NCBI GenBank assembly: GCA_028689675.1
Contig: JAQVCS010000009.1
Coordinates: 1-64,000, forward strand
Length of the DNA stretch: 64,000 bases
Direction of reading: 5' to 3'
Source of the DNA: Desulfovibrionaceae bacterium
GTDB lineage: Bacteria; Desulfobacterota; Desulfovibrionia; Desulfovibrionales; Desulfovibrionaceae
In this document: one piece after another, positions 15,515 through 24,201 of the stretch
How positions within the stretch are numbered: the stretch's first letter is position 1
How the letters are laid out: each line of letters starts with the position of its first letter
Position numbers and translations under genes: made by a program
The notes under the pieces: model-generated
Databases searched by the model: none
What the model was told of the DNA's origin: nothing
Seen by the model: the letters and a program-made list of their open reading frames with translations, nothing else

Positions 15515-17293
15515 ATGCCGCACAAAAACACCATTTCGCCCCACGAGGGTATGCCCAGCAGGCCAGCGCCACAGCACGCAGAACGCAGGAGCACGCGCGC
15601 CCTTGTGCGGCGCTCTGCATTGATCAGCGGCATGGCGCTTGCCTCCCGCCTGTTGGGCTTAGTGCGGGATGTAGGCATGGCTTGGCTGCTGGGCGGCGTG
15701 GCGGCCGAGGCCTTAATTATAGCAATACGCCTGCCGCATCTGGTACGGCGTCTTTTTGCCGAAGGGGCACTTTCCCTAAGCGTAACCGCCGCGCTGACGC
15801 AGCATAACCATTCAGTTTTACTTACTAAAAGTATAATACAGCAGCTTTGTTTGGGCGTACTTCCCCTAGCCTTACTGGCATGGCTGGCCGCTACGCCCCT
15901 TATGAGCCTGCTTGCCCCAGCCAGCACAGCAACGGTGCAGGAGCAAGCGGCATATTTATTTCGCATCTGCCTGCCCTATACAGTATTTGTGCTGTTGGCC
16001 ACGCCCTGTATGGCTTTATTGCACAGCAGGCAGCATTTTTTTGCCCCCGCTTTTGCCCCTGTGCTCTTTAATGTTTGCCTCATTGCCTTCACTCTGGCGG
16101 CAGCCTGCGGCATGGGGCAGCCTGCCCCCATGCTGGCCGCGGGCATGGCCTGCGGAGGAGCTTTGCAATGGCTCAGCCAATATTGGGCTGCCCGCAGCCT
16201 TGTTGCTGGCGGGAAGGGCGACCAAAGCCCGCCTGCCCCGCGGAAAGAAAACCCCGCAACACAGCATGGCGCGCAAAGCTTTATAGGCACTGCTGCTACC
16301 TGTGCAGAAAAGACTCACAGCAACAATGCCCCCTTGTTCATTCATGATACTGCCTCCGCACACAGTCAAAGCGCCCCCACCAAAACCATGCTCCGTCAGC
16401 AGGCACGAAAGCTTGTGGCAGCCATGCCCGCTGGCGTGCTGGGGGCAGCCGCCCCGCAAGTGCTGATGCTGTGCGCTATGGCGGCGGCCTCTGCCCTGCC
16501 CGCGGGTGCAGTGGCTGGCTTATATTATGCCGAGCGCCTGCTTGAGCTGCCCTTGGGTATTTTAAGCACGGGGCTGGGCATTGCCAGCCTGCCCGCACTG
16601 GCACAAGCGGCAGCACAGGACAAAATGAACTTTTTTGCAGAGCACAGCAACACGGCTTTGCGCTTTGCCCTGCTACTTACCTTGCCCGCCGCCGCTGGCC
16701 TGGCTGCTGTGGCCGAAACGCTCATCACGGTACTGCTTGGCCATGGCGCTTTTGACCATAGCGCCTGCCTTGCCACCACTGCCGCCCTGTGGGGTTATGT
16801 GCCTGCGCTGCCAGCCTGTGCCATAAACCGCATTTTACTGGCTGGCTGCAATGCCTGTGGGCATACACGCTTTACCGCAGTCAGCACGCTTTTTGTCAGC
16901 CTGCTGGGGCTGGTGGCAGGCTTGCTGTGCGTGCGCTACAGCAGCAATCCTTTGTGGCTTACCCTGTGCATAAGCCTTGCCCTATGGCTGCAAAGCCTGT
17001 TACTTTGGCGCAAAGTGCAGCAGCATGTGCACCAGCAGGGGCAAAGTCTGCGCCTGCCGTGGCATAGGCTGTGGCCGCTGCTTGCAGCAGCGCTGGCAAC
17101 AGGGGGCAGTGCATGGCTATGCCTTGTGTTGAGCGCAGAGCTTGCCCCTGCCATTAGCCTGTGCCTTGCTGTGCCCTGCGGCATGCTGTGCTGTGCGCTG
17201 GTGCTTGGCTTATTCCGTAATAGAGATTTTTACAGCCTGCTCCATGCCCTGCGCAGCACAAAGGAAGACGGTGCAGGTAAAACACAGTCATAA
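15515..17293 (+). CDS. murJ: Lipid II flippase MurJ (MviN)
   Basis: 592 residues with AAGGA about 4 nt before ATG 15515. N-terminal motifs RLLGLVRDVGMAWLLG and FAEGALSLSVTAAL are typical of MurJ, followed by the multi-helix MOP-family membrane core. It flips lipid II across the inner membrane for peptidoglycan synthesis. It is longer than the usual roughly 510-550 residues. The surplus is a hydrophilic Ser/Thr/Ala/Pro-rich stretch at about residues 232-292, in the loop between the two six- to seven-helix halves. Confidence 0.9.
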   Translation: MPHKNTISPHEGMPSRPAPQHAERRSTRALVRRSALISGMALASRLLGLVRDVGMAWLLGGVAAEALIIAIRLPHLVRRLFAEGALSLSVTAALTQHNHSVLLTKSIIQQLCLGVLPLALLAWLAATPLMSLLAPASTATVQEQAAYLFRICLPYTVFVLLATPCMALLHSRQHFFAPAFAPVLFNVCLIAFTLAAACGMGQPAPMLAAGMACGGALQWLSQYWAARSLVAGGKGDQSPPAPRKENPATQHGAQSFIGTAATCAEKTHSNNAPLFIHDTASAHSQSAPTKTMLRQQARKLVAAMPAGVLGAAAPQVLMLCAMAAASALPAGAVAGLYYAERLLELPLGILSTGLGIASLPALAQAAAQDKMNFFAEHSNTALRFALLLTLPAAAGLAAVAETLITVLLGHGAFDHSACLATTAALWGYVPALPACAINRILLAGCNACGHTRFTAVSTLFVSLLGLVAGLLCVRYSSNPLWLTLCISLALWLQSLLLWRKVQQHVHQQGQSLRLPWHRLWPLLAAALATGGSAWLCLVLSAELAPAISLCLAVPCGMLCCALVLGLFRNRDFYSLLHALRSTKEDGAGKTQS

Positions 17294-17396
17294 AGCCTAC
17301 TTGGCAGCAAAGGCTTCATAGGCTAAACTGGCATAAAGACACCGTACACTTTTCTTCCGCGCCTCTCTGTTGGGCGCGTATACAAAGGATACTCTC

Positions 17397-19277
17397 ATGG
17401 GATTTTTTTCCAGCATAAAAAAATTTTTTGGTTCAGAACCCAGCCCTAAAGAAGACAGCACTGCACCACAAGCGGCACAAGAAGCAGAAGCCCAGCCCTG
17501 CCCGCCGCAAGAAGCAGCCAACGAAACGCTGAAAGAAGAAGCGCAAGAGCACGACTCCAGTACAGAAGACACAGCACAGACACAGGCTGAAGTGGAAGTT
17601 CAGGCACAGGGCGAAGCCGAAGCGGCCGCAAAGGCTGAAGCTGTGCGGGCTCTGGAAGTGGCAAAACAAGAAGCGCAAGCACAGGCACAGGCACAGGCCG
17701 AGGCACAGGCGCAGGCCGCCGCACAGCAAAAAGCTCAGGAACAAGCACAGCGTCTTGCCCAAGAGCAGCAAGCGCAGGCCGAAGCTGAAGCCAAAGCCCT
17801 GCAAGAGCAGGAAACGGCACGGAAAGCTGCCGAGGCGCAAGCACAGACACAGGCCGAGGCCGAGGCACAGGCGCAGGCCGCCGCACAGCAAAAAGCTCAA
17901 GAACAGGCACAGCGTCTTGCCCAAGTGCAGCAAGCGCAGGCCGAAGCTGAAGCCAAAGCCCTGCAAGCACAGGAAGCGGCACGGAAAGCGGCCGAGGCGC
18001 AAGCACAGGCTGCTGCTGAGGCTGAAGCCAACCTTGTGGCGCAAGCGCAGCCAGCACTAAGCGGCGCAGACGATGCCGACAGCGCCATGACCTTGCGCCT
18101 GCGCTCTGCCGAGCCGCGCCTTTCAGCATGGCTTGCCATTATTTTGGAAGGCGTGAGCGAGGCAGACGAACTTTTATGGCAGCGCCTGCGCTTTTTATTG
18201 CGTGCTCTTGATGCCCCAGCAGACGAAGCTGAGCGTTTTGTGCAGGATTTTCAGGCTTGGCTGGAACGCATGGAATACCGCTGGCTGGAAGAATTTCGCT
18301 CTGAGCTGCAATACCGCCTTGCCCTAGCTTTAGACCTTGAAGACGAAGAAGACGAGCGCAGCCGCCTCTTTATCAAACTGACCGAAGGGCTGAGCCGTAC
18401 CCGCGAGCAATTTTCCAAGCAGATGGATGCCCTTTTCAGCGGGCACAGCGCCTTGAATGATCAATTCTGGGAAGAAATGGAAGAGCTCTTTATCATGGCC
18501 GATTTGGGCTATGAGCCTGCGCTTGCGCTGGTGAATGACCTGAAGGAAAGGGCACGCAAGGCTAATGTGACAGACCCGCATGCTGTGCGCGGCCTGCTGC
18601 ATGAGGCTGTGCAGGATATTTTTAAAGCACCGCGCCGCATTAAAGCCATTAACAAGCCAGAAGTTATTTTAATGATAGGCGTGAATGGCGTGGGCAAAAC
18701 TACCACCATTGCCAAGCTGGCGCATCGTGAGCGTATGCAGGGCAAAAAAGTGCTTATTGCCGCTGCCGATACCTTTCGCGCGGCAGCCGTGGAGCAGCTC
18801 AAGGTGTGGGCAGACCGCGTGGGGGCAGATTTTCACAGCAAGCCCACAGGGGCTGACCCCGCCGCTGTGGCCTTTGAAGCTATGGATATAGCAGTGCGCG
18901 ATGGCTATGACGTGCTTTTTGTGGACACCGCAGGGCGCTTGCAAACCAAGGTGAACCTTATGGAAGAACTGACAAAAATTCGCACTGTGCTGGGCAAAAA
19001 GCATCAGGGTGCGCCGCACCGTTCCATTTTGGTTATTGACGCCACCACAGGGCAAAACGCCCTTTCGCAAACCAAGCTTTTTAAAGAAGCCGCGGGCATT
19101 GATGAGCTTATTCTGACCAAGCTGGACGGCACAGCCAAGGGCGGTGTGGCCATAGCCGTGGCCATGCAGAACAAAATTCCCATCACCTATGTGGGCTTGG
19201 GAGAAAAGCTGGAAGATTTACGCCCCTTTAATGGGAAAGATTATGCCCTTGCCCTCTTGGGGGAAAAACAGCAATAA
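17397..19277 (+). CDS. ftsY: Signal recognition particle receptor FtsY
   Basis: 626 residues from ATG 17397 (AAGGA upstream; MGFFSSIKKFFG start). An acidic Ala/Gln/Glu-rich A-domain spans about residues 20-225 and contains near-identical tandem repeats. The NG GTPase domain follows: G1 GVNGVGKTTTIAKLA, then DTFRAAAVEQL, G3 DTAGRL, and G4 TKLDGTAKGG. It docks the SRP-ribosome complex at the membrane. The A-domain is unusually long and repetitive compared with E. coli. The terminator at 19289 lies past the stop. Confidence 0.95.
   Translation: MGFFSSIKKFFGSEPSPKEDSTAPQAAQEAEAQPCPPQEAANETLKEEAQEHDSSTEDTAQTQAEVEVQAQGEAEAAAKAEAVRALEVAKQEAQAQAQAQAEAQAQAAAQQKAQEQAQRLAQEQQAQAEAEAKALQEQETARKAAEAQAQTQAEAEAQAQAAAQQKAQEQAQRLAQVQQAQAEAEAKALQAQEAARKAAEAQAQAAAEAEANLVAQAQPALSGADDADSAMTLRLRSAEPRLSAWLAIILEGVSEADELLWQRLRFLLRALDAPADEAERFVQDFQAWLERMEYRWLEEFRSELQYRLALALDLEDEEDERSRLFIKLTEGLSRTREQFSKQMDALFSGHSALNDQFWEEMEELFIMADLGYEPALALVNDLKERARKANVTDPHAVRGLLHEAVQDIFKAPRRIKAINKPEVILMIGVNGVGKTTTIAKLAHRERMQGKKVLIAAADTFRAAAVEQLKVWADRVGADFHSKPTGADPAAVAFEAMDIAVRDGYDVLFVDTAGRLQTKVNLMEELTKIRTVLGKKHQGAPHRSILVIDATTGQNALSQTKLFKEAAGIDELILTKLDGTAKGGVAIAVAMQNKIPITYVGLGEKLEDLRPFNGKDYALALLGEKQQ
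17690..18010 (+). repeat. Tandem coding repeats in the FtsY A-domain
   Basis: Units encoding AEAQAQAAAQQKAQEQAQRLAQ, then QQAQAEAEAKALQ, then AARKAAEAQ occur twice with high DNA identity (about 17700-17830 and 17860-17990). Shorter QA-rich units surround them. The repeats are likely prone to length variation by recombination or slippage. Confidence 0.75.
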
Positions 19278-19288
19278 GCAAAAAAATG

Positions 19289-19323
19289 CGCGCACCAGAG
19301 CGATATTTAGCCTCTGGTGCGCG
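19289..19323 (-). terminator. Hairpin between ftsY and the moaE-like gene
   Basis: A perfect 12-bp stem, CGCGCACCAGAG with CTCTGGTGCGCG, and an 11-nt loop. On the minus strand seven T follow. It probably serves both convergent genes. Confidence 0.8.
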
Positions 19324-19335
19324 TAATGCTGGCTA

Positions 19336-19698
19336 TTATTCCATAAATTCCTGTTTGGCGCAGCCTTCGGCCTTGAGCCTATCCAATAATTCGGCATACA
19401 CTGGCTTGACATTTTCACGAATATCGCCTGCTACCACAAAAATAAGGGCATCATCCCCTGGCGTAAGCAAGCCTTCGGCGCAATCAAAGGCTATGGCAAA
19501 AATGCCTTCGCGCTGCTCCATTTCATGGCAAATTGCCTGCATTTTTTCCCTGTCAGAATGCAATATCATGCCGCTGACCTTGGCGTGATCTTTGCGCGAC
19601 CATGCCCGCACCACGCCATTATGCGCCATCATCATGCCCACATGGTCAACAAAACCAGGGCGAGATTTTATTTCCTGCAACAATTTGTTTACGTCCAT
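19336..19698 (-). CDS. MoaE-like protein (molybdopterin synthase large-subunit family)
   Basis: 120 residues from ATG 19698 (AAAGGA upstream). HNGVVRAWSR, then TPGDDALIFVVAGDIRENVKPVYAELLDRLKAE, follows the MoaE pattern (beta strand, VaGdxR/HR, Ala/Tyr helix). The C-terminus reads AEGCAKQEFME instead of the usual P-hydrophobic-WKKE, so the lysines that act in sulfur transfer are not obviously conserved. It may be a divergent MoaE or a paralogue with another role. No MoaD is adjacent. Confidence 0.55.
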   Translation of the reverse strand: MDVNKLLQEIKSRPGFVDHVGMMMAHNGVVRAWSRKDHAKVSGMILHSDREKMQAICHEMEQREGIFAIAFDCAEGLLTPGDDALIFVVAGDIRENVKPVYAELLDRLKAEGCAKQEFME

Positions 19699-19959
19699 AC
19701 AGCTTCCTTTGGCATAAGGCCACAATAAAGGTACGCCCTTGAGGGCAAAAACTTGCTCGGCAGCAGGCACAGTAGGCGGCATGCCTGTACGGCTTGGCTT
19801 TACTGCCCTTTTTTGTAGGACATTTTGGGCAGTGTATAAAGAAAAATATAGCCCTGCAAATACGATAAAATTCTTAACTATTTAATTTTTATATATAAAT
19901 AGAAGAAAATAAACTTAGTAAATTAGTCTGAAATTATCATTTCTTATTAAGAAAAGTTC

Positions 19960-19988
19960 TTGACAAATAAAATAGGAATGAATACTAT
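19960..19988 (+). promoter_or_regulatory. Near-consensus sigma70 promoter
   Basis: TTGACA (19960-19965), a 17-bp spacer, then TACTAT (19983-19988), in a sharply AT-rich 150-bp stretch. It precedes the 116-aa gene, giving a 5' UTR of about 25 nt. Confidence 0.8.
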
Positions 19989-20019
19989 TTACTCAACAAA
20001 AAACATGAAGGAGATTGAC

Positions 20020-20370
20020 ATGAGCCAACTGCACGATTTCTCCCTGTGCGATATAGATTGGAACTTGACCCCAGAACATGCCGTTACCATGTACCTTGAA
20101 TGGGGCAATAATGACTGGCATTCTGAATACCCGCCCGTGCGTTCAAAAGACGATGTTTCCCACTATTTTGTGGTGGACAGCTGGGGGGCAAAGCCCACCC
20201 TACGCCTTGTACGCCGCAATTCAGAAGAAGCACACGACTTATTGAGCATGCCCCTGCCGCCAGACATGGAAAAAGATTTTATTGCTCATCATGGTGCTTG
20301 GCGCGGCATTGCCGAGCCCACGCCAGCCATTAAGCAATGGCTGCGGCAAGAATTAGAGCAACGCTATTAA
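20020..20370 (+). CDS. Small hypothetical protein
   Basis: 116 residues from ATG 20020 with GAAGGAG 7 nt upstream. It is soluble, acidic and Trp-rich (DWN, WGNNDW, DSWG, GAWRG), with a final WLRQELEQRY helix. I do not recognise the family. The strong promoter and ribosome site argue for a highly expressed small protein. It stands alone between the moaE-like gene and the fumarase operon. Confidence 0.7.
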   Translation: MSQLHDFSLCDIDWNLTPEHAVTMYLEWGNNDWHSEYPPVRSKDDVSHYFVVDSWGAKPTLRLVRRNSEEAHDLLSMPLPPDMEKDFIAHHGAWRGIAEPTPAIKQWLRQELEQRY

Positions 20371-20493
20371 GCTTGGGGGGCGAAGCTCCTCTATTCCGCC
20401 CAACAAGCCTGCGGCAGCAAGGCCTTGCACATACTGCTGCCGCACATTTTCCTTACCTCCTCCATCCTCAGTATGCACCCCTCCAGTGCAGCA

Positions 20494-20529
20494 CAAAAAA
20501 AGCGCCCGAAGATATCAGGCGCTTTTTTT
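20494..20529. terminator. Bidirectional terminator
   Basis: AAAAAAAGCGCC pairs with GGCGCTTTTTTT around an 11-nt loop. T-runs lie on both strands, ending the fumarase operon (-) 4 nt past its stop and any plus-strand transcript from the 116-aa gene. Confidence 0.85.
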
Positions 20530-20532
20530 GTT

Positions 20533-21096
20533 TTATGCCAGCTGCCTGTAGGCTGCCTGCCCCATTTCATAATAATTGTTGCCCTTGCTATCAATAACTA
20601 CAATGGCGGGGAAGTCTTCCACCTCCATGGCGGCAAGGGCTTCTGCGCCCAGCTCTGCATAGGCAAGCACGGTGTATTTTTTAATGCAGCGGGCAATCAA
20701 TGCCCCAGCACCGCCCACGGCAGCAAGATAGGGCACGCCATATTCCTGCATGGCGGCCACCACCTCGGGCTTGCGGTAGCCTTTGCCAATCATGCCGCGC
20801 AGCCCAGCCTCACGTATTAGGCGCGGGGCATAGGCATCCATACGGCCTGCTGTGGTGGGCCCTGCCGAGCCAATAACAAAACCAGGCTTGGAGGGAGAAG
20901 GCCCTACATAATATATTACTGCCCCGTGCAAATCCACAGGCAGAGCTTGCCCTTTATCCAGAGCTTCAATCATTTTTTTATGGGCAGCGTCGCGGGCAGC
21001 AATAATTGTGCCCGAAATAAGCACGCATTGGCCAGCCTGAAGACCGCGGGCTGTGGCCTCATCAAAGGGGGCGCGTATTTTTTTTATTTCTGACAT
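20533..21096 (-). CDS. fumB: Fumarate hydratase class I, beta subunit
   Basis: 187 residues, AAGGTG before ATG 21096. It matches the C-terminal half of class I fumarases: LISGTIIAARDAAHKK, then YYVGPSPSKPG, GSAGPTTAGRMD, and GKGYRKP. It pairs with the alpha subunit encoded 10 nt upstream to form the oxygen-sensitive 4Fe-4S enzyme interconverting fumarate and malate. Length is typical of the separate beta subunit. Confidence 0.9.
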   Translation of the reverse strand: MSEIKKIRAPFDEATARGLQAGQCVLISGTIIAARDAAHKKMIEALDKGQALPVDLHGAVIYYVGPSPSKPGFVIGSAGPTTAGRMDAYAPRLIREAGLRGMIGKGYRKPEVVAAMQEYGVPYLAAVGGAGALIARCIKKYTVLAYAELGAEALAAMEVEDFPAIVVIDSKGNNYYEMGQAAYRQLA

Positions 21097-21106
21097 GATT
21101 CACCTT

Positions 21107-21952
21107 CTATAGCAGAATTTCGGCATGGCGCGCCGCATGGCAGTTGATATTTACGGCCACAGGCAGCGAGGCTATGTGCGTGGGGCAAAATTCCACATGC
21201 ACTTTTAAAGCCGTGGTTGCCCCGCCCAAACCCTGTGGCCCTATGCCTGTTTTATTGATAAGCTCTAGTAATTCTTCTTCAAAAGCAGCATAGCGCGGGT
21301 CGGGATTCGACGAAGCCAAATCGCGCGAGGCAGCTTTTTTTGCACACAAGGCGGCCATTTCCATAGAGCCACCCAAGCCCACACCCACCACCAGCGGCGG
21401 GCAGGAATTGGGGCCGGCTGCCAGCACAGCCTCCAGCACAACCTTGCGCACGCCCTCAATGCCATCGGCAGGTATAAGCATTTTGAGCATACTTTTATTT
21501 TCAGAGCCAGCCCCTTTGGGGGCAAGGCGCAGGCGCACATGCTGCCCCGGCACAAGGCGTGTATGCAGCATAGCTGGGGTGTTATCCTTAGTATTCACAC
21601 GGTCAAACAAAGGCTCGGCCACCATTGATTTGCGCAAATAGCCTTCAGAATAGCCACGGCGCACACCGTCATTCACGGCCTCTTCAAAGGAGCCGCCCAC
21701 AATGTGCACATCTTGCCCTACTTCGGCAAAAATAATGGTTATTCCTGTATCTTGGCACATAGGCACAGCATCAGTACGGGCAATATCCGCATTCTTTACT
21801 ATTTGCTTTAAAATGCTTTTGCCCACGGGCGAGGGCTCACTTTCTTGCGATTTGGCAAGGGCAGCATACACATCTTGGGGCAAAATACAGCAGGCCTGTA
21901 TGGCAAGCTCGCGCACAGCATCGCTGATGTGCTGCACAGAAATTTCACGCAT
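21107..21952 (-). CDS. fumA: Fumarate hydratase class I, alpha subunit
   Basis: 281 residues from ATG 21952 (AGGAG 8-9 nt upstream). PMCQDTGITIIF contains the first cluster Cys. The segments APKGAGSENKS, PLVVGVGLGGSMEMA, and GPQGLGGATTALKV are the substrate- and cluster-binding segments of class I fumarases. In this type of organism it serves a partial TCA cycle and fumarate metabolism. It is translationally close to the beta subunit. Confidence 0.92.
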   Translation of the reverse strand: MREISVQHISDAVRELAIQACCILPQDVYAALAKSQESEPSPVGKSILKQIVKNADIARTDAVPMCQDTGITIIFAEVGQDVHIVGGSFEEAVNDGVRRGYSEGYLRKSMVAEPLFDRVNTKDNTPAMLHTRLVPGQHVRLRLAPKGAGSENKSMLKMLIPADGIEGVRKVVLEAVLAAGPNSCPPLVVGVGLGGSMEMAALCAKKAASRDLASSNPDPRYAAFEEELLELINKTGIGPQGLGGATTALKVHVEFCPTHIASLPVAVNINCHAARHAEILL

Positions 21953-22124
21953 AGTGCTTTCTCCTTTCTTTACGACAAGCATGGGGCAATACTATACTGC
22001 TTTGGGCTAAAAGCCTAGTATCTCTAGCTTAGCAGCAGAAAAATAACTTGTACTGCTGCCTTTCTTAACGTAGGTTATTTGCCTAGGTTCATGCTACCAA
22101 AACACTTTTCTCTTTTTTACGCAG

Positions 22125-24191
22125 GTGATGCCTATGCACTGCGCCCAGCCTTTTTTTGCCAGCGCTTTTTTTTTATGCCGTCTTGCAGCCTTGTGTTGCC
22201 TGTGCCTGTGCCTTACAGCCTGTGGCTCGTGGCGTATTTCTGACTTGTGGGCAGAAAAAGCAGAACAGGGCAGCCAGCACAAAGACACAGCCCATGCCGA
22301 AAAAGACACAGCCATTGCTGCGGCTGCTGCCGCTCTGCAACAGGCACAGCTACCCCCCGACCTTATGGCTGGCTACAGCCCCCAAAGCACAGAGCCAGCA
22401 CAACAAGCTGAGCTTATTACCTATAAAACAGAATTTGTTTGCGAAGAACAGCCAGAGCTGGCCACCATATTACAAAGCATAAGCCTGCTGGAAAAGTTAA
22501 AAGCAAGCCCGCCAGACAACCTTATGGGGCTTGAATACCGCATAAAAAGCGATGAAGATGACGCACTCAAAATTTTGCATTCTCACGGCTATTATGCAGG
22601 CACAGTGCGCCGAGAACAAGACAGTAGCACGCTGCCCGTAAGCATTCGCCTTATTCTTGAACCCAGTACCGTGTTTACTGTAGGGGAAAGCTCGGTACAC
22701 TATACGCAAGAGCTGCATAACCCCAAAGCGCCGCACAGCCTTGATGCCTTTGGCCTTGAGCAGGGTGCACAGGCCGATGCCAGCGCCATTACCGATGCTG
22801 TTGAGCGCGTTCCCCAAAAGCTGCACACGCGCGGCTATCCTTTTGCTGCCATAGCACAAACAGCCTATGCCATTAACCCCACCAGCCATGAACTGTATGC
22901 CGATGTGCTGGTTGACGCAGGTGATCTTGCCCGCATGAATGTTGTACGCATGGAAGGCTCGCAAAGCGTTGACCTTGTGTATTTTAAGCGTATGCGCAAT
23001 TGGCGCATGGGGCAGTTGTGGAATGATGCCGTGCTGGAAAGCTACAAAGAAGTGCTGACGCAGCAGGGTATTTTTCGCTCTGTCAGCATTAGCCCTGTGC
23101 CTGCACAAGGCGAGCAGGAAGTAGACGAAGGCGGGCTGAGCGATGCCCGTGGCAGGCCGCAGGATGCCGCCGCCTTTCCACAGGCAAAGGCCTATGATAT
23201 TTTAGTGAAAGTAGAAGATGGCCCGCAAAAAAGCGTGGGCGGCGGTATCTATTTTGACTCTACCCGTGGTGTGGGCGGGCAGGCTTTTTGGGAGCACCGC
23301 AACCTCTTTTCACAAGGGGAAAGCCTGCGTGCCAATTTGGAATTGTGGCAAGACGCCACAGACCTGTCGTTCAAGTTCAAAAAACCAGGCTTTTTAACCC
23401 GCAACACAGCGCTTACCGCAGACGCATGGCTGAAAGAAGAACGCACCGATGCTTTTGAGCAGCGCGCAGGCTATACCGATATTGGCCTGCTGCACAGCCT
23501 GCACCGCTATTGGCACGCCTCGGTCAAGGCTGCACTTGAAGGCGGCACGCTGAAAGATACCACGCATACTAAAAAAGATTATGCCATGCTGGGTGTGCCC
23601 CTTAGCCTGCGCTTTGACAACACAGGCAGCCTGCTCAATGCCAGCAAGGGCATACGCGCAACCCTGAGTGTAAGCCCTGCTGTGGGGCAGTATGGCGACT
23701 CCTTCAGCGTTGTGCCCACCACTTTTGAACTACAGGGCTTTTACCCTGTGGTGGGCAAAGACCGCGCCGTGCTTGCCCTGCGCGGTAAAGTGGGCACGCT
23801 GTGGCAGGATGATGCGCAGGCTGTGCCTGCCTCGGTGCGCTATTATGCTGGCGGTGGCGGCTCGGTGCGCGGCTATGGCTATCACCGCCTTGGGCCTTTG
23901 GACAGCAAGGACGACCCGCAGGGCGGGGCTTCTTTTGCTGAAGCCAGCGCCGAGTTGCGTATAAAAATTACCGACAGCATTGGTATTGTGCCCTTTGTGG
24001 ATGGCGGCGGTGTGTATAAAGACCAATACCCCGACCTCAATGGCGACTATTGGCAATGGGCAGCAGGGCTGGGTTTGCGCTATTATACCTCTATTGGCCC
24101 CATACGCGCCGATGTGGCCATGCCCATGAACCCCCGCAACAGCGATGAAAATACACCCTCTTTTTATATCAGCATAGGGCAATCTTTCTAA
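22125..24191 (+). CDS. tamA: TamA, Omp85-family outer-membrane assembly protein
   Basis: 688 residues, GTG start at 22125 (alternative ATG 22128). The N-terminus is a signal sequence ending in LTACGS, a possible lipobox, which is unusual for TamA. About 300 residues of POTRA-like repeats follow, then a 16-strand barrel with the Omp85 signatures GGGGSVRGYGYHRLGP and YTSIGPIRADVAMP, and a terminal Phe (ISIGQSF). It works with TamB, encoded 10 nt downstream, in outer-membrane protein or lipid transport. Confidence 0.88.
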   Translation: MMPMHCAQPFFASAFFLCRLAALCCLCLCLTACGSWRISDLWAEKAEQGSQHKDTAHAEKDTAIAAAAAALQQAQLPPDLMAGYSPQSTEPAQQAELITYKTEFVCEEQPELATILQSISLLEKLKASPPDNLMGLEYRIKSDEDDALKILHSHGYYAGTVRREQDSSTLPVSIRLILEPSTVFTVGESSVHYTQELHNPKAPHSLDAFGLEQGAQADASAITDAVERVPQKLHTRGYPFAAIAQTAYAINPTSHELYADVLVDAGDLARMNVVRMEGSQSVDLVYFKRMRNWRMGQLWNDAVLESYKEVLTQQGIFRSVSISPVPAQGEQEVDEGGLSDARGRPQDAAAFPQAKAYDILVKVEDGPQKSVGGGIYFDSTRGVGGQAFWEHRNLFSQGESLRANLELWQDATDLSFKFKKPGFLTRNTALTADAWLKEERTDAFEQRAGYTDIGLLHSLHRYWHASVKAALEGGTLKDTTHTKKDYAMLGVPLSLRFDNTGSLLNASKGIRATLSVSPAVGQYGDSFSVVPTTFELQGFYPVVGKDRAVLALRGKVGTLWQDDAQAVPASVRYYAGGGGSVRGYGYHRLGPLDSKDDPQGGASFAEASAELRIKITDSIGIVPFVDGGGVYKDQYPDLNGDYWQWAAGLGLRYYTSIGPIRADVAMPMNPRNSDENTPSFYISIGQSF

Positions 24192-24201
24192 GGGGAACAG
24201 C

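Noticed and set aside
17690..18010. CRISPR-like array
   Set aside because: The repeats are in-frame coding repeats of FtsY without unique spacers. No CRISPR array was seen anywhere in the window.
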